The translations under genes and the position numbers were made by a program. From Basidiobolus meristosporus CBS 931.73 (Eukaryota; Basidiobolomycota; Basidiobolomycetes; Basidiobolales; Basidiobolaceae), in NCBI GenBank assembly GCA_002104905.1, contig MCFE01000275.1:1-64000 (forward strand): a stretch of 64,000 bases of DNA, in the 5' to 3' direction. The notes below the pieces were generated by a model, which was given only the letters and a program-made list of their open reading frames with translations, had not been told where the DNA came from and did no database searches. Position 1 is the first letter of the stretch, and the number at the start of each line of letters is the position of its first letter. Positions 34,122-45,931 of this stretch are shown here, one piece after another.

Positions 34122-35660
34122 GGAATACTGTAACATGAAAAGAATTTGAGCCCAAAGGAACAGCAGAAGAAGTGGAGAAGTTTCAAGAGATGGAGAGAAA
34201 GGCCTTTAATGCCATATGTATCAATGTGCAAGATTCCTTCATTGGACAAATCCATTCCTCAAATACTGCCAAAGCAGCATGGGAATCCTTAGAGAAGATC
34301 TTTAGAGTAAAGTCAGTATTAAGCAAGCTTTATTTAAAACAAAAACTCTTCAACATGAGGAAGAAGCCAGATGATGACATGCTACAACTCATTACCTGAA
34401 TGGAGACACTTGCAGAAGAGCTTTACAGCATTAATGCTGGTGTAGATGATGAAGAAAAGATACTCTGTCTGCTTTGCAGCCTACCAGATAATTATGAGCC
34501 ACTAATACATTCTTTTGAAAGCAGAGAAGACAATTTGACTTTAGACTATGTCAAAGAAAGACTTCTTCATGAAGAACTCAGACATAAAGTTCAGGCAGAG
34601 AATATTGCAGATAATGCTTTATGCAGTTCAGAAAGGCACTCAGAAAAGAAGGGAAAGCAACAAAGCCAAAGAAAACCTAGTTGCTTTAACTACTGTAAAA
34701 AGCCAGGACACTGAACAAGAGAATGCAAGAAGAAACAAGCAGACAAAAAACAGAAACTAGAGCAGGCAAACCACATAGCTACTGATGAACAGTTATTTGT
34801 AACTGTACAAGAGAGTGCAAGTAACCAAAGTAATGAATGTTATATTGACTCTGGAGCATCCCAGCATATTTGTGGTGTAAAGGAGTGGTTCAGCAACTTA
34901 AAGGCAATTTCCGTAAGAAAGGTTTATCTGGGAGATAACTCTGCTTTGGAAGCTACCGCCAGTGGATCTATACAACTAAATATGAGTGATAGCTCAGGGA
35001 CAACAACAGCAAGACTGACCGACCTACTCTGTGTACCTGGAATAGCTAAGAACCCACTCTCAGTCAGTAAAGCAACTGCACAGGGACTGAAGTTTGTTTT
35101 TACTAAGATGAGCTGCTCAATATTGAGTGAAAATGGATAAAAATTAGCTTTGGGAATCAGAGATCACAATATATACAAGTTACAATGCAAGATCATTGTA
35201 CCTGAGTAAATCAACATTGCTGAAGCTGATGAAACCAGCTGAGAGACGTGATATAGGAGGCTAGGACACATTGGGGAACAGAAAATGAGCCAAATGATGA
35301 AATATCAGCTTGTTTTGGGCCTAAAATACTCAATTCCAATCAAATTGAATATTTGTAAGGGATGATCATATTGCAAATATGCTAGGCAGCATTTCAAGAG
35401 CTCAGAAGGCATCAATACCATCAAAATATTGGCTATTGTACACTCAGACATATGTGGCCCCATGAGAACACTGTCCTTTGGAGCCAAGAGATACTTGATG
35501 ACATTTATTGATGACAAAACAAGATATATATGGGTGTACTTCCTCAAAACTAAGGATGAAGCTTGACATATGTTTAAGTACTTCAAGAACATGGCAGAAA
35601 CACACACTGGGTTTAAATTGAAGGTACTACAAAGTGAAAATGGAGGAGAGTACTGTTCAT
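34122..35660 (+). mobile_element. Truncated Copia2 copy 'Copia2-E' (gag to integrase)
   Basis: Resumes in gag (KNLSPKEQQKK equivalent) right after Gypsy2-B. Gag frames run to a knuckle near 34,680 (SCFNYCKKPGH). The protease region is at about 34,840 (YIDSGASQHICGVKEWF), with LTDLLCVPGIAKN following. Pre-integrase and integrase starts occur near 35,230-35,640 (VHSDICGPMRTLSFGAKRY). It ends abruptly at about 35,660. Stops are scattered through all frames. Confidence 0.83.
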
Positions 35661-36180
35661 AGAGCTTGCAATTATCTTGCTGGCCAGTTGATACTTCTAC
35701 ATTGGCACCTGGCCATATTTGACACCTTGTGCTAACTAAGTCAGGTGAATTTATGATGCCTTTATGCTTGCCTCAGCCTTCTAAGTACAACATGCAGAGT
35801 GATAGCTCTGACAAAGATGGTTCACTGATGGGCTGTGAGCCTATCTCCCCTAACAACAGTACCACATATGAGCCAGGTCAAATCCCAATATACAATGAGA
35901 CAACACTAGTTGAAACAAATGCCAAGGATACTTTATGGAGCCAAGTGAGCCCAGTAATCCATCTACTGGTGAATGATGTAATGTTGTGGCTAGAGAGGTT
36001 GCATGTTTCCACCAATATCAGTAATGGTGGCTTTGAGGCCTGGTAACTACTTCTTGCCAAAATTATTTGGGATGCAAGTTACTATGTACATGATGCAAGT
36101 GGGCAACTCTCAAGCGGCTGGCAACATGGAATCCAGAGACTGTCCTGATTCCAGCATGTATTAACAGTTAAATGGCACTC
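35661..36180 (+). other. Unassigned segment between Copia2-E and the transposase relic
   Basis: A 105-codon frame (35,729-36,046) begins MLTKSGEFMMPLCLPQPSKY and is hydrophilic, with no recognised domain. Near its end 'aatatcagtaatggtggctt' resembles a sequence at 37,851, just before Copia1. It may be part of the same DNA transposon as the next feature. Confidence 0.35.
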
Positions 36181-37710
36181 ACATCCAAAAATGCTACCAC
36201 TGAAATGTGTCCAAGTTGTCAGGAATCATTTCAAGCTTAATGAGCCCTTCTATATGCCAGAGAAATTCAAAAGAATTAGTAAGATATTACAGAGTATTCA
36301 CTACCCTAAGTACTTCTCACATACTCCAATCAATATTCATATGCATATGCAACAATACAAATGCAAAGACTGAATGAACTGGATATGTATTTATACAAGT
36401 GGTGTTCTGAAGCCATTCTTACCAAGAGTACATTGGAAGCATTGGGAGTCATATGTGGACATTGTAGGAACATTTATCCAGAAGCAGATCACCAATGCCA
36501 ACTTGACGCATCTACAGCTGTTGTGTGAGGAGTTTGTGATGGGATTTGAGTGGCTATACTACAAACATAAAGCTGAATGTGTAGATCTCTGCTGCTACTG
36601 TATCCATTCTCTACTCCATCTTACATGGTGTATGGAGAATATTGGGCCTTGCTTTACCTCTTGGGAGTTTCCTATAGAGCAGATGTGTGGGGAGATAGCA
36701 AGACAAGTCAGGTTGAAGGTACTACCATATTCTAATCTCATCAAGAACATTACCTTCAAGTCTGTCCTGGTTGTGATGAGTTGGCACATGGAGGACAGCC
36801 AGGAAGAGTTGGAAAATACTGAGGACAAATGTGCACATGGAGACACCTATACCTATGGCATCAAGAAGCTAGGCAGCCCCAACGCATGGGTAATCAGTCA
36901 AGTAATGCAAAGTTGGGTTGGGTGCAACAAGCTACTAACTTCTATTAAGAAAAATATACTAAGGTATGCCGGATTTCTCTTAGTCACAAGCTAACTTCTA
37001 CACCATCTAATACAGAATTCACACAAACAAGAGCCAGAGCACACCTATAAGGGGACCTAGAATTCAGCAAGGAGAATCAATATATTGGCTAAATACTGAG
37101 AAGTTCTTTGCAGATATTCAGGAGGTATGCATGGCAGAAGTGGAGACAACCAAGCATATGTTTGCCAGATGTATATGTTACCAGCAGTACAAGGTATATG
37201 GCAACTTGGCAAGTATCACACTGAAAAGCTGTAAAGTTGAGGTGATAGAAGTATGTCAATTGCAGTAGGTGTGCACCTTTGTAGAGGTTAGTAAGCAGGA
37301 GGCCATAGTGTTTTTTGATTCATACTATATATGAAGTACCCAAGGTGGTAGTGGGTGAGCAAGTAAAGAGGGGTGATTGTACAGTGGAATATATGAATTG
37401 CACAAGGGGAGGTACAAAAAGGAAATACCATTTGTCAAATTGGTACGGTGGCATTATACAGAACCAGCTGTAGGCCATCATACTGCCAATATTATGCCAT
37501 TGGAGTTTTGCATAGAGCTTGTTAAAACACCGTCAAGTTTCTTGCCATATAAGGCAATTAGATATCCTGGCCGGTTGGATCCATTTACAATAGTTGTAGA
37601 GCACAATAAGGCTGCAATAATACCATGCAATTACTGTCATAGTGCCAATCAAACCCTGTCAAGTTTTATCACTTTATTTGGTAGTAAAATTAGCAAAATT
37701 TCATTGTGAT
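36180..37710 (+). pseudogene. CACTA/Tnp2-like transposase relic (copy 2, plus strand)
   Basis: Frames at 36,191-36,373 and 36,374-36,994 join (after a one-codon stop) into about 265 residues: HFKLNEPFYMPEKFKRISKI, YKCKDxMNWICIYTSGVL, ENIGPCFTSWEFPIEQMCGE. A later frame (37,377-37,709) reads FVKLVRWHYTEPAVGHHT and may be its C-terminal region. The relic at 23,679-24,835 on the other strand is the same gene. I compare it to fungal Tnp2/CACTA transposase C-terminal parts from memory. No CACTA termini were found. Confidence 0.5.
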
Positions 37711-37889
37711 CCTGTCATAAGATTGCTAAGAGGGTCACTAATCCCAAGCTTCTAGTATTATGAAGGTCTCTCAACCAGATCCTGATGGCTATTCTGGATT
37801 GGATCCACCGACAGGACCAAATTATTTTTCATAGGGTGAGGTATTTCCACAAATATCAGTAATGAGGGCTTTGAGGATGTTCAACTGCT

Positions 37890-40800
37890 AAGAAAATGTA
37901 TCTGAGACAAAAATTCTTTACTACAAAGATGCAAGCAGGAGATGAAATGAAAACTCTAATTAACAGAATTACCCTGCTGGTAGATGAGATGGAATCTGTG
38001 GGTGTACCAACTACTGATGAGGATGTGATAGTAACCTTCCTGAATAGCCTGACAGACAAGCTTCAGGGCCTTGTATCAGCCTTAGAGTCCAGAACCAAAG
38101 ATTTGACCTTAAATTAAGTATATGAAAGGCCCCTGGATGAAGAATTATGAAAAACAAGTGCTAATAAGAAAGAAGAAGAAAATGCTTTAATATGCAACAA
38201 TAACCAACAAAGGAGGTACCCAAGACCTTACAAAGGCAATAGCAACCTGTTTTGCAACTACAGCAAATGGAATGGACACACATCAGACCAATGTCACAAA
38301 AGAGAGATAATCAGCAAAAGAAGCCTGAATATGGAAATACTGGAACAACTGAAGATAGACTATTCATATCTGCACTAAATATGACAACAAACAAGGATTC
38401 TCAGACATGGTACACTGACTTTGGAGCATCTCAACACTTTACACACCAAAACAAACTTTTTCCCAATATCAAGAAATTCCAATCAAGAAGGTTTTCATGG
38501 GTGACACTAGAACACTTGATGCAGTGGGAGGTGGGACTATCCAAGATAGTCTTAGAAGTAGTGAAGGAAGCCACACACAGACCTTTATAGAAGTGCTCTA
38601 TGTACCAGAAATAGCCAAGAACCTACTACCTGTAAGCAAGACCACTGCAGAAGGACTCAGTTTCAGCTTTGACAGTTCTAGATGCACGATCACTGATCAA
38701 AATGGTGCCCATATTGCTTCAGGTATCAGAGATCAGAATCTATACAATTTGACTTATATTCCATCATATTTGGAAGCCAATATAAGTAACTTAAATGAAG
38801 TAACACCAAAGCTTTGGCACAGAAGATTCAGGCACATCAATTTTGATTATTTGGGCAAAATGATCATAGATCAGCTAATTTCCAGAGTAAAAGTTGATCC
38901 CCCAGCTAATTTGGAGCACTGTGAAGCCTGCATATATGGAAAACAAGCCAGACAACTCTTCACAAGCTCTGGGCTAATCAAAACTAAGAAAAAATTAGAT
39001 CTAACTCACTCAGATTTGTGTGGACCTATGCTAAATTTATCCTTAGGCAGGATGAAGTGTTTAATCACTTTTATTGATGATTATACAAGATACACGTGAG
39101 TCTTCTTCATGGAGAGAAAGGAAGAAGCTTTGTCTAAGCTCAGAGAGTTTAAAGCCATGGTGGCAAGAGATATTGGAGAGAAAACCTAGAAAAGATACTC
39201 TGACAATGGTGGAGAATATACCTCAGAACTCTTCATCCACTTCTGTAAAATTTGTGGGATAAAGCAGGAGACTACTGTACCATACTCCCCACTGAAAAAT
39301 AAAGTAGCAGAATGGGCCAAAGACCAATAATTGATATGGTACAATCCATGATCCATGATCAAAAATTGTCCTGTGATTATTGGGCAGAATCAGTTGCTAC
39401 AGCTGTATACCTTAAAAATAGGAGTTATAACAGAATACTTTGTGACTCTACACCATATGAAGTATGGTATGGATACAGACCAAGTACAGAACATCTAAGA
39501 ATATTTGGGTGTACAGCATATGCCAAGAAACTGCCCAGAAGTCAGCCAGAATTTGAGCCATAAAGTGTAAAATGCATATATTTGGGCTACTTCAATGGGA
39601 GTAAAGCATATGGACTCTGCAATCCAAAGTAAAGAAGCTAATCAAGTTTACCAACTATCAGAATTGAATCAGGGCAAAGCAATGATAATTCTTTCACTCC
39701 AGAGGACTCTACAACCATGATTCAGCTTGAAGCAGTGCCCAGGAATCCCCCAGAAGTGATCATTCCAGTATCAAATGCCTGGAGACCCAATTGGGCAAGA
39801 AATTGCTCAAATTATTATATCAATGAGGGTACAAACTTAGCCTATACCTATTCAGTCCATATTGATGAACCCCAGACTGTCAAAGAGGCCCTAAATAGCC
39901 CTCAGACAAAGTTTTGGAGATCTGCAATGACTGAGGAATATCAGGCCCTGATGGAAAATCAAACTTGGGACTTGGTCAAATTACCAATCAACCAAGAATC
40001 AATTGGATGCAGGTGGGTCTTCAAGACAAAATACAAGGCTGATGGTACAACTGAAAGATACAAAGCAAAACTTGTGGCCAAAGGATTCTCTCAAACAAAA
40101 GGACTTGAGTATACTGAGACCTTTGCACTGGTAGCCAAGTTTAATTCCATCAAATTAATATTGGCTATTACAGCTAAATATAAGCTTTTTATACATCAAA
40201 TGGATGTAAAAGCTGCATTTTTGAATGAAAAACTTGATGAGGACATGCATATAGACCAGCCTGATAGGTTGTTGACCAAGATAACCCCCATTTGGTCTGC
40301 AAGCTTAAAAAGTTTCTATATGATCTCAAACAATCACCAAGAACTTCAAAATGCAAGATAGACTCTTATTTGGAATCTTTGGGTTTCAAAAGGAGTAATG
40401 ATGACTATAGTATATACTATAAGCCAGATAGAACAAATCCAGTACTATGAGCTCTATATGTGGATGATCTTATTATAGCTGCCAACAACCTAGCAACATT
40501 GGAAGAGACTAAATCCAGCCTATCTAAAGAGTTCAAGAAGTCTAATCCAGGAGAACTCAGTTACTACTTAGGGATTAAGTTCTTCATAGACTAAAGTACC
40601 CAGACTATCACCCTAAGCCAATCCAAGTATACTCATGATATACTAAAGAAGTACCAAATGGAAGACTGTAAACTGGCAGCTACCCCAATGGAGACAAATC
40701 CTAACTTGGTCAAAACTCAACCAAATCAAGAGAGCTTTGTGCCATCTGAAATCCCTGACTTTCTTTATCAATCTATGGTCAGCAGTCTGTTGTATATCAT

Positions 40801-41400
40801 GCTTGGAGCATGTCCAGATATCTCATATTCAGTGGGAGTTGTCAGCCAACATAATCAGATCTATGGATCTGATTATATTGCAGCAGTTAAGCAAATTTTT
40901 AGATACCTCAAAGGAACTGCTGATATCTGCCTAGGATACACTTATAAGGATTCAGAACAGGTTCTTGTGGGATATACTGATGCTGATTGGGGATGAAACT
41001 GGGAAGATAGAAGATCCACCACAGGATATACCTTTCTTTACTGTAAAGGAGCAATTTCATGGAATTCAAGAGAGCAACTAACTGTAACACTTTATACCAC
41101 AGAGGCAGAGTACATGGCAGCCTGTGAAGCTACAAAAGATACAATGTGGATAAGAAAGCTTTTACAGACTTAGACATATGTCAAAAAATGCCTATTACCT
41201 GATTTCAAGATAGTCAAGAATATATACAATTAGGTACAAATCCAACTTTGCATGCAAGAACTAAGCACATTGATATTAGACATCATTTCATACATGCTGC
41301 TATAGAGAATAACTTAGTTAGCTTAGTTTACCATCCTTTGGATGAAATGATTGCAGACATATTTATCTAATCATCAGCTAGAGACAAGTTTGAATATCTT
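37890..41400 (+). pseudogene. Copia1 gag-pol
   Basis: The gag C-terminal half (37,896-38,117) reads DEMKTLINRITLLVDEM and VTFLNSLTDKLQGL. A zinc knuckle near 38,250 has lost one Cys (CNYSKWNGHTSDQC). Protease is at about 38,410 (WYTDFGASQHFT). Pre-integrase (LWHRRFRHINFDYLGKM, ACIYGKQARQLF) and integrase core (LTHSDLCGPM, YSDNGGEYTSELF) follow. The RT from about 39,880 (GCRWVFKTKYKADGTTERYK, QMDVKAAFLNEKL) has its active-site block near 40,460 (LYVDDLIIAAN), after a frameshift. RNase H runs to about 41,390 (YTDADWG, TEAEYMAACEA). Stops near 39,100, 39,190 and 40,995 and several frameshifts inactivate it. Confidence 0.88.
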
Positions 41401-41447
41401 AGATCAAAATTAGGACTAGTTAGTATGAACAATTAGCTGAGTGGGAG

Positions 41448-41798
41448 TGTTGTAAAAGTTTGAAATTTTCCACCTGAAATACCCACCTGACTTACTCACT
41501 CAGATCATTACCTTCAAATCCTAGAGAATACTGACCAAATTCCTTGTTGGGATTTACTTGGAATATTTTCACCAAAATACCTGGTACCCAGAACATGAAA
41601 ATTCTCAAAGTTGTCCAAACAGCCCCAAACTTTGCACACATGTTCCTGGAGCCTTAGTAGTCTATTATTCATGCTTCTTACACCAAGACCATGTAAAAGT
41701 ATAAATACCACTTTTACATTCAATATATTATTAAGTGAAAACCACATAATCTACTTGTCCTCCCAATCACTTCCAATATCTCCAAGACTCTTACAGCA
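41448..41798 (+). repeat. 3' LTR of Copia1
   Basis: 351 bp from TGTTGTAAAAG to TTACAGCA, preceded by a 'gagtgggag' polypurine tract. It contains the 'gtaaaagtataaatacc' promoter block and matches the solo LTR at 50,449. Confidence 0.88.
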
Positions 41799-42340
41799 CT
41801 TATATTGGCTTCCAAATATGATGAATAACTGCTCAATATGTATAGATTCTGATCTTTGATACCCAAAACAATATGGACACCATTTTGATTAGTGATCCTG
41901 CGTCCAGAATTGTCAAAACAGAAACTGAGTCCTTCAGCTATGGCCTTGCTTATATATAGTGATTCTTGGCTATTTCTGGTCCAAGGAGCACTTCTTTGAC
42001 AGTAAGTGTATGGCTTCCTTTACTGCTTCTGAGGTTTACTTGTAAGGTTCCTTCTCCAAATGCATTAGGTGTTCAAATGTCACCCATGAAAACATTCTCA
42101 ATTGGAATTTCTTAATGTTGAGTAAAAAACATAGCCCCAATCTCCAGTCATATGTTTGCCCAATGCAATAGCTTTGCTGTAGCCAAGCTTGCACTTCCAT
42201 AAGAAAAAATGCCAGCAGAATACTATTACAATATCTGCTGAAATCCAACCTTCTCAACAATGATACTATTGATATCCAACCTACAAGCTTCATAGTAGAC
42301 TCAAAGACATGCTCTCCAGGTAAAGACTGGGCCAATGAGC
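41799..42340 (-). pseudogene. Inverted Copia1 protease-region fragment
   Basis: Minus-strand frames (for example 42,335-42,036: LNIKKFQLRMFSWVTFEHLM) match the plus-strand Copia1 around 38,460-38,790. The match begins at the first base after the Copia1 3' LTR, so Copia1 abuts or has inserted into an older copy of its own family in the opposite orientation. Confidence 0.75.
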
Positions 42341-43447
42341 AATCACACCAAATTTTGTAATCAGCTGCTAAATACTTCCACCAAAAATTGCAACTGAAAA
42401 CTTGAGGCAGGAAAACCAGCTGTATACTAGCTTACCATTCAATGAATTCTAACTTTGAGACTTGTCATAGGGTTAGCTCCACACACAGTCAGACCAGATG
42501 CTTGAAGTTACTCTATGACTTATTCATCTGCAAATAAATGGTAATATACACATCATCTTATTTGAAGTAAGATATATCTAGATTATTTTCTCAAGATGTA
42601 TTCCAAATTTCAATAATGCACACAACCATCAGCAGATCCTTTGATGGATCATAACAGCATTCAGCTGCTCCTATCAGCTTGCCCCAACTAAGCTGGCTCA
42701 ATATACCAGCCAATATCTGCTCACAGCAATACCCCACTTGCATTTCAAACAATGCCAATCCCTGACAGTTCAGTGGCAGAGGATAAAATGTAGAGGATGT
42801 TTGGGAGCCAATTGAGCCCATTGATCCATTGACATGTCCAAGGCCTACAACTGACAGGTATTCCTACTTCTAAGCCAAACCAAAGGCCCTAAGGACTCAT
42901 GCATTTCTTTCTGCAGCCTTATTGAGTCATTGAATAAGCTTGCACAAGATATGTGTGAAGTGGGAGTAAGTGGTAAATGCCTTGTGGTCACTACTTGACA
43001 TTAGTCCCTAGTTACCTGCATGTTGATGGTGGCAATGGAAGCTAGCAAGTGATTGGCATTATTTAGAGGAGTGGGCCATTTTTGGATTATGATTGATTGA
43101 GTTGAAATGGAGTGGCACTACTTTTGGGTCAACTTTGTTGGAGCAGCTATAAGAAAGCTCTGAGGAAAGCGCAGGAAGTTGCATTTACAATAAGGAGAAA
43201 TGTGGGCGGGATTGAATATTGTGGTTACTTCCGGTATTTGATGCAACGGCCCGAACCCAAAGTCCACGAATCACAACTCCACCCCGATGAAGGTACTCTA
43301 TCCGATTAAATGAATAATTAGACGTCCAGGCGACTATTTACAATACTGCAGACAATTAGATCACCACTCCTATTCCCATACATGACGAACCCCGGACATT
43401 AGCCAGGAATGATTATTTGTTTAGAATTGGCCCGGTTGGAAGTGTGA
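42341..43447. other. Gene-free transition from repeat block to gene region
   Basis: No supported gene. Up to about 43,100 the sequence is CpG-poor like the repeats. A 76-codon minus frame (42,821-42,591) is not recognised. From about 43,200 CpG becomes common. Confidence 0.5.
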
Positions 43448-44888
43448 CTACTGCTTCAGGACCCTCAAGCCCCTGAAGCATATAAGTGCCCTATCCATGC
43501 ATGTGTTCCCGGCCTCCTTCAATGGGAGTTTGGCGATGCGTTTGTGTGCATTACTATGCAAGGTTCTGATCGGTGTGAGCACCATAACATCCTTCAAATG
43601 CTTTGGATTCAAAGTCAGCAGCAGGTGGGGACAACAAGGCGGTCTAGAGATATATGGGATGGGGGTTGGAGCGAGTAGGCTCGCCACGACGCATCAGCCA
43701 AACGGCTCGTGGGTGAGCGATATTGATTACATTGGCATTATTGCCAGAGGCATACATCATATTGATCAATCAATTACCAGGTGGAATCCCCAGTACCGCC
43801 AGGAATTTGGGAATGAGTGGGTTTTGCTCCACCACAGACGATCGGGGTGCACGATGCAGATGTAGAACTGACTGCCCATTGCAATCCCAACTGTGGGACT
43901 GTGTGATTCCACTCCTCGATAAGGGCAAATTACGGGGGCTTCGGATGGCTTAGACATATACCTTCGATCCCATGGTACAGTCACCTCTCCTAAGTGGAAC
44001 GAAGTTAGTTTCATGCTGTCACCAGGTACCTACTGGCAAAATCGGGGATGCGACCGTTGTAGGATGTGCGATTGCGGCATTCTTGGTCACCAGGGGCGAC
44101 GAAGAAACGATGAGATGGCAAACCACCGAAAATTACCGAGCACGCCATTGGCCGGTAGTAAAGGGTGTATAGGATTGATTTACTTGGGATGGATGGCCAG
44201 AGGAGGCCCAAGGGAATCCGAACTGACGGGATCATGATGTCGATGTAAGTGGGCAGTGAACCTCTCAAGCGCAGCCAGTACAAGCCGGCATTCATGAAGA
44301 ATGGATCGAGGTTTCGGATGACTTTGCAACCATTAATGGGATCTTGCCAATCCAGTCGCTCCAACCTCCTTCCCACCTCGCGTATGCTCCCGGAGGCATT
44401 CCCGCAATCGGTATTCATCAGGGATTTTCCAAGCTGCCCATTGGCGATGTCGAAGAATAGGGTTGGTGCATACAGGTACTACTAGATATCACATCATCGA
44501 TGCATCAATGCGTCAATAAACAAGCCGCATGCCGATGCATGATACGTGCTCCCTTATTTACCAACAACGGCGGTCTGTAGTCGTCATCGAGCTGTGATTG
44601 ATTGCATTTGATAATGGAGGCTGGCTCCATGTAGCGGATGGGAGGGTGATGTGGGTGATTTGTTCGATCTGAACATTTCTCCGGGCTGTGGAAATGGCCA
44701 CATCCTGATTGAAGCTGGATAGCATGGAGGACACGCGCCTCACGCTGACAGGCCTGGATGGCACAGGGACATATGGATTTGTTCAAGTAGCCAATAGATT
44801 TGGTCGGGAATAAGCTCACTGCCGTCGACAAGAGAATGGCTTGACTGGTCTCATAGCCCGATGGCCGATTCCTACTGAGCACAATCAT
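43448..44888 (-). CDS. Candidate multi-exon gene of unknown function (model uncertain)
   Basis: On the minus strand an open frame from 44,888 (MIVLSRNRPSGYETSQAILL) contains several Cys residues and reaches a good donor (TTG|GTAAAT at about 44,565). A 'ctagtag' acceptor near 44,479 restores the same phase into a second open frame (YLYAPTLFFDIANGQLG ... LDPFFMNAGLYWLRL). Further open stretches with possible splice sites lie at 44,014-43,766 and 43,650-43,448; the latter ends in a stop. Composition is CpG-rich like the host genes. I do not recognise the protein. It may equally be a decaying gene. Exons 3 onward are guesses. Confidence 0.3.
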
Positions 44889-45160
44889 TCCGTTCCGTCT
44901 CGAACGAGAGTAGGCTTCACCGACCGAGATCGAGATAATCTACGCTGTTGGAACGCATGCTTTGGTTGCAGATTGCACATGATGCCTACACAACTACAGG
45001 TATCATCAGCCATCTATCCTAAGCTAGCATTTGACGTACTACGGCCAAATCGGTCCGCATGGATGACTTCATGCCGTACCTGTCATCCATAAATATGCGA
45101 GTAGGTGGGTGGGTGCGAAGAGGGCAATTGCCGACATTCACGAATTCCATTAGCCCAGAG

Positions 45161-45931
45161 ATGTCAGTTGCAGTAGTGCAGGGGGCCAGCAGAGGATTAG
45201 GACTGGCGCTGGCCAAGACCCTTCTTTCCAGAACGCAGCTCAGTGTAGTAGCTACCTGTCGTCAGCCCGAGTCATCCGAAGCAGCCATGCTGCGGTACAT
45301 AGGGGACCAGACGTTGTCCAAACGGCTAACCATCCTTCCACTTGATGTGACCGACGAAGCAACGATTAGGGCGGCTGCCAAGCAAGTCCAATACACCTAT
45401 GGCGACAAGCCAGTCAAACTTTTCTTGAATGTTGCAGGGATTCTTCACGCAGAAAAGGCGATCGAGCAAATGGATATGCATGCGGCATTGGAGACATTCC
45501 AAATCAATACTCTAGGCCCCATGGCGTCGGCCAAGCACTTTGTCCCGCTGCTGTGTCAAGACGCAAATCCAGAAGATCCTTTTCTTGGAGAGTTCTCCGT
45601 ATTCGCCTCGATTTCGGCACGTGTCGGGTCGATAGGGGATAACAGGTTGGGTGGTTGGTACTCTTACAGATGCAGCAAGGCTGCTGTAAACCAATTCACC
45701 AGGACTCTGTCCCGGGAGTTCAACAACCGGAAGCGGAAATCACTTGCCGTCAGTCTTCACCCTGGCACCGTGGATACAGGCCTCTCGGCACCATTCCAGG
45801 CCAACATCGCAAAAAGCAGCCTCTTCACGCCCGACGTGGCAGCAAATCACCTCTTTCAAGTGCTGCAACAATTGAGCGCCCGTCATAACGGCAGGTTCCT
45901 TGCCTGGGATGGTAAAGAGATCGAGTACTGA
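45161..45931 (+). CDS. C-factor-like short-chain dehydrogenase/reductase
   Basis: An intronless classical SDR of 256 residues from the ATG at 45,161. The Rossmann glycine motif (GASRGLG, residues 8-14) sits where SDRs begin. A DVTD block follows, then NVAGI (a variant of the usual NNAG), a Ser in the FASISARVGS strand, and the catalytic YRCSK (Tyr169, Lys173). PGTVDTGLSAPF after it is typical of the C-factor/sniffer-like branch, which uses NAD(P)H on an unknown carbonyl substrate. An in-frame ATG at 45,059 would add 34 poorly conserved-looking residues; I prefer the later start because the nucleotide-binding motif normally lies close to the N-terminus. The neighbouring minus-strand candidate gene would be divergent from it. 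Confidence 0.9.
   Translation: MSVAVVQGASRGLGLALAKTLLSRTQLSVVATCRQPESSEAAMLRYIGDQTLSKRLTILPLDVTDEATIRAAAKQVQYTYGDKPVKLFLNVAGILHAEKAIEQMDMHAALETFQINTLGPMASAKHFVPLLCQDANPEDPFLGEFSVFASISARVGSIGDNRLGGWYSYRCSKAAVNQFTRTLSREFNNRKRKSLAVSLHPGTVDTGLSAPFQANIAKSSLFTPDVAANHLFQVLQQLSARHNGRFLAWDGKEIEY

Larger units (their letters stand above)
37850..41798 (+). mobile_element. Ty1/Copia element 'Copia1', 5'-truncated
   Basis: It starts inside gag with no 5' LTR and runs through protease, integrase, RT and RNase H to a 3' LTR (41,448-41,798). Sequence and LTR differ from Copia2. Internal stops are fewer than in Copia2. Confidence 0.87.

Noticed and set aside
29836-34126. Target-site duplication for Gypsy2-B
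   Set aside because: The flanks are ATTAC and GGAAT and do not match; the site also lacks part of the Copia2 host, so a deletion has removed the original junction.
43497-44253. Plus-strand frames of 66-122 codons in the 43.5-44.2 kb region
   Set aside because: They oppose the better-phased minus-strand candidate exons and show no recognisable domain.
45059-45160. 34-residue N-terminal extension of the dehydrogenase
   Set aside because: Possible, but the nucleotide-binding motif would then begin at residue 42, unusual for this SDR branch; the ATG at 45,161 gives the usual layout.
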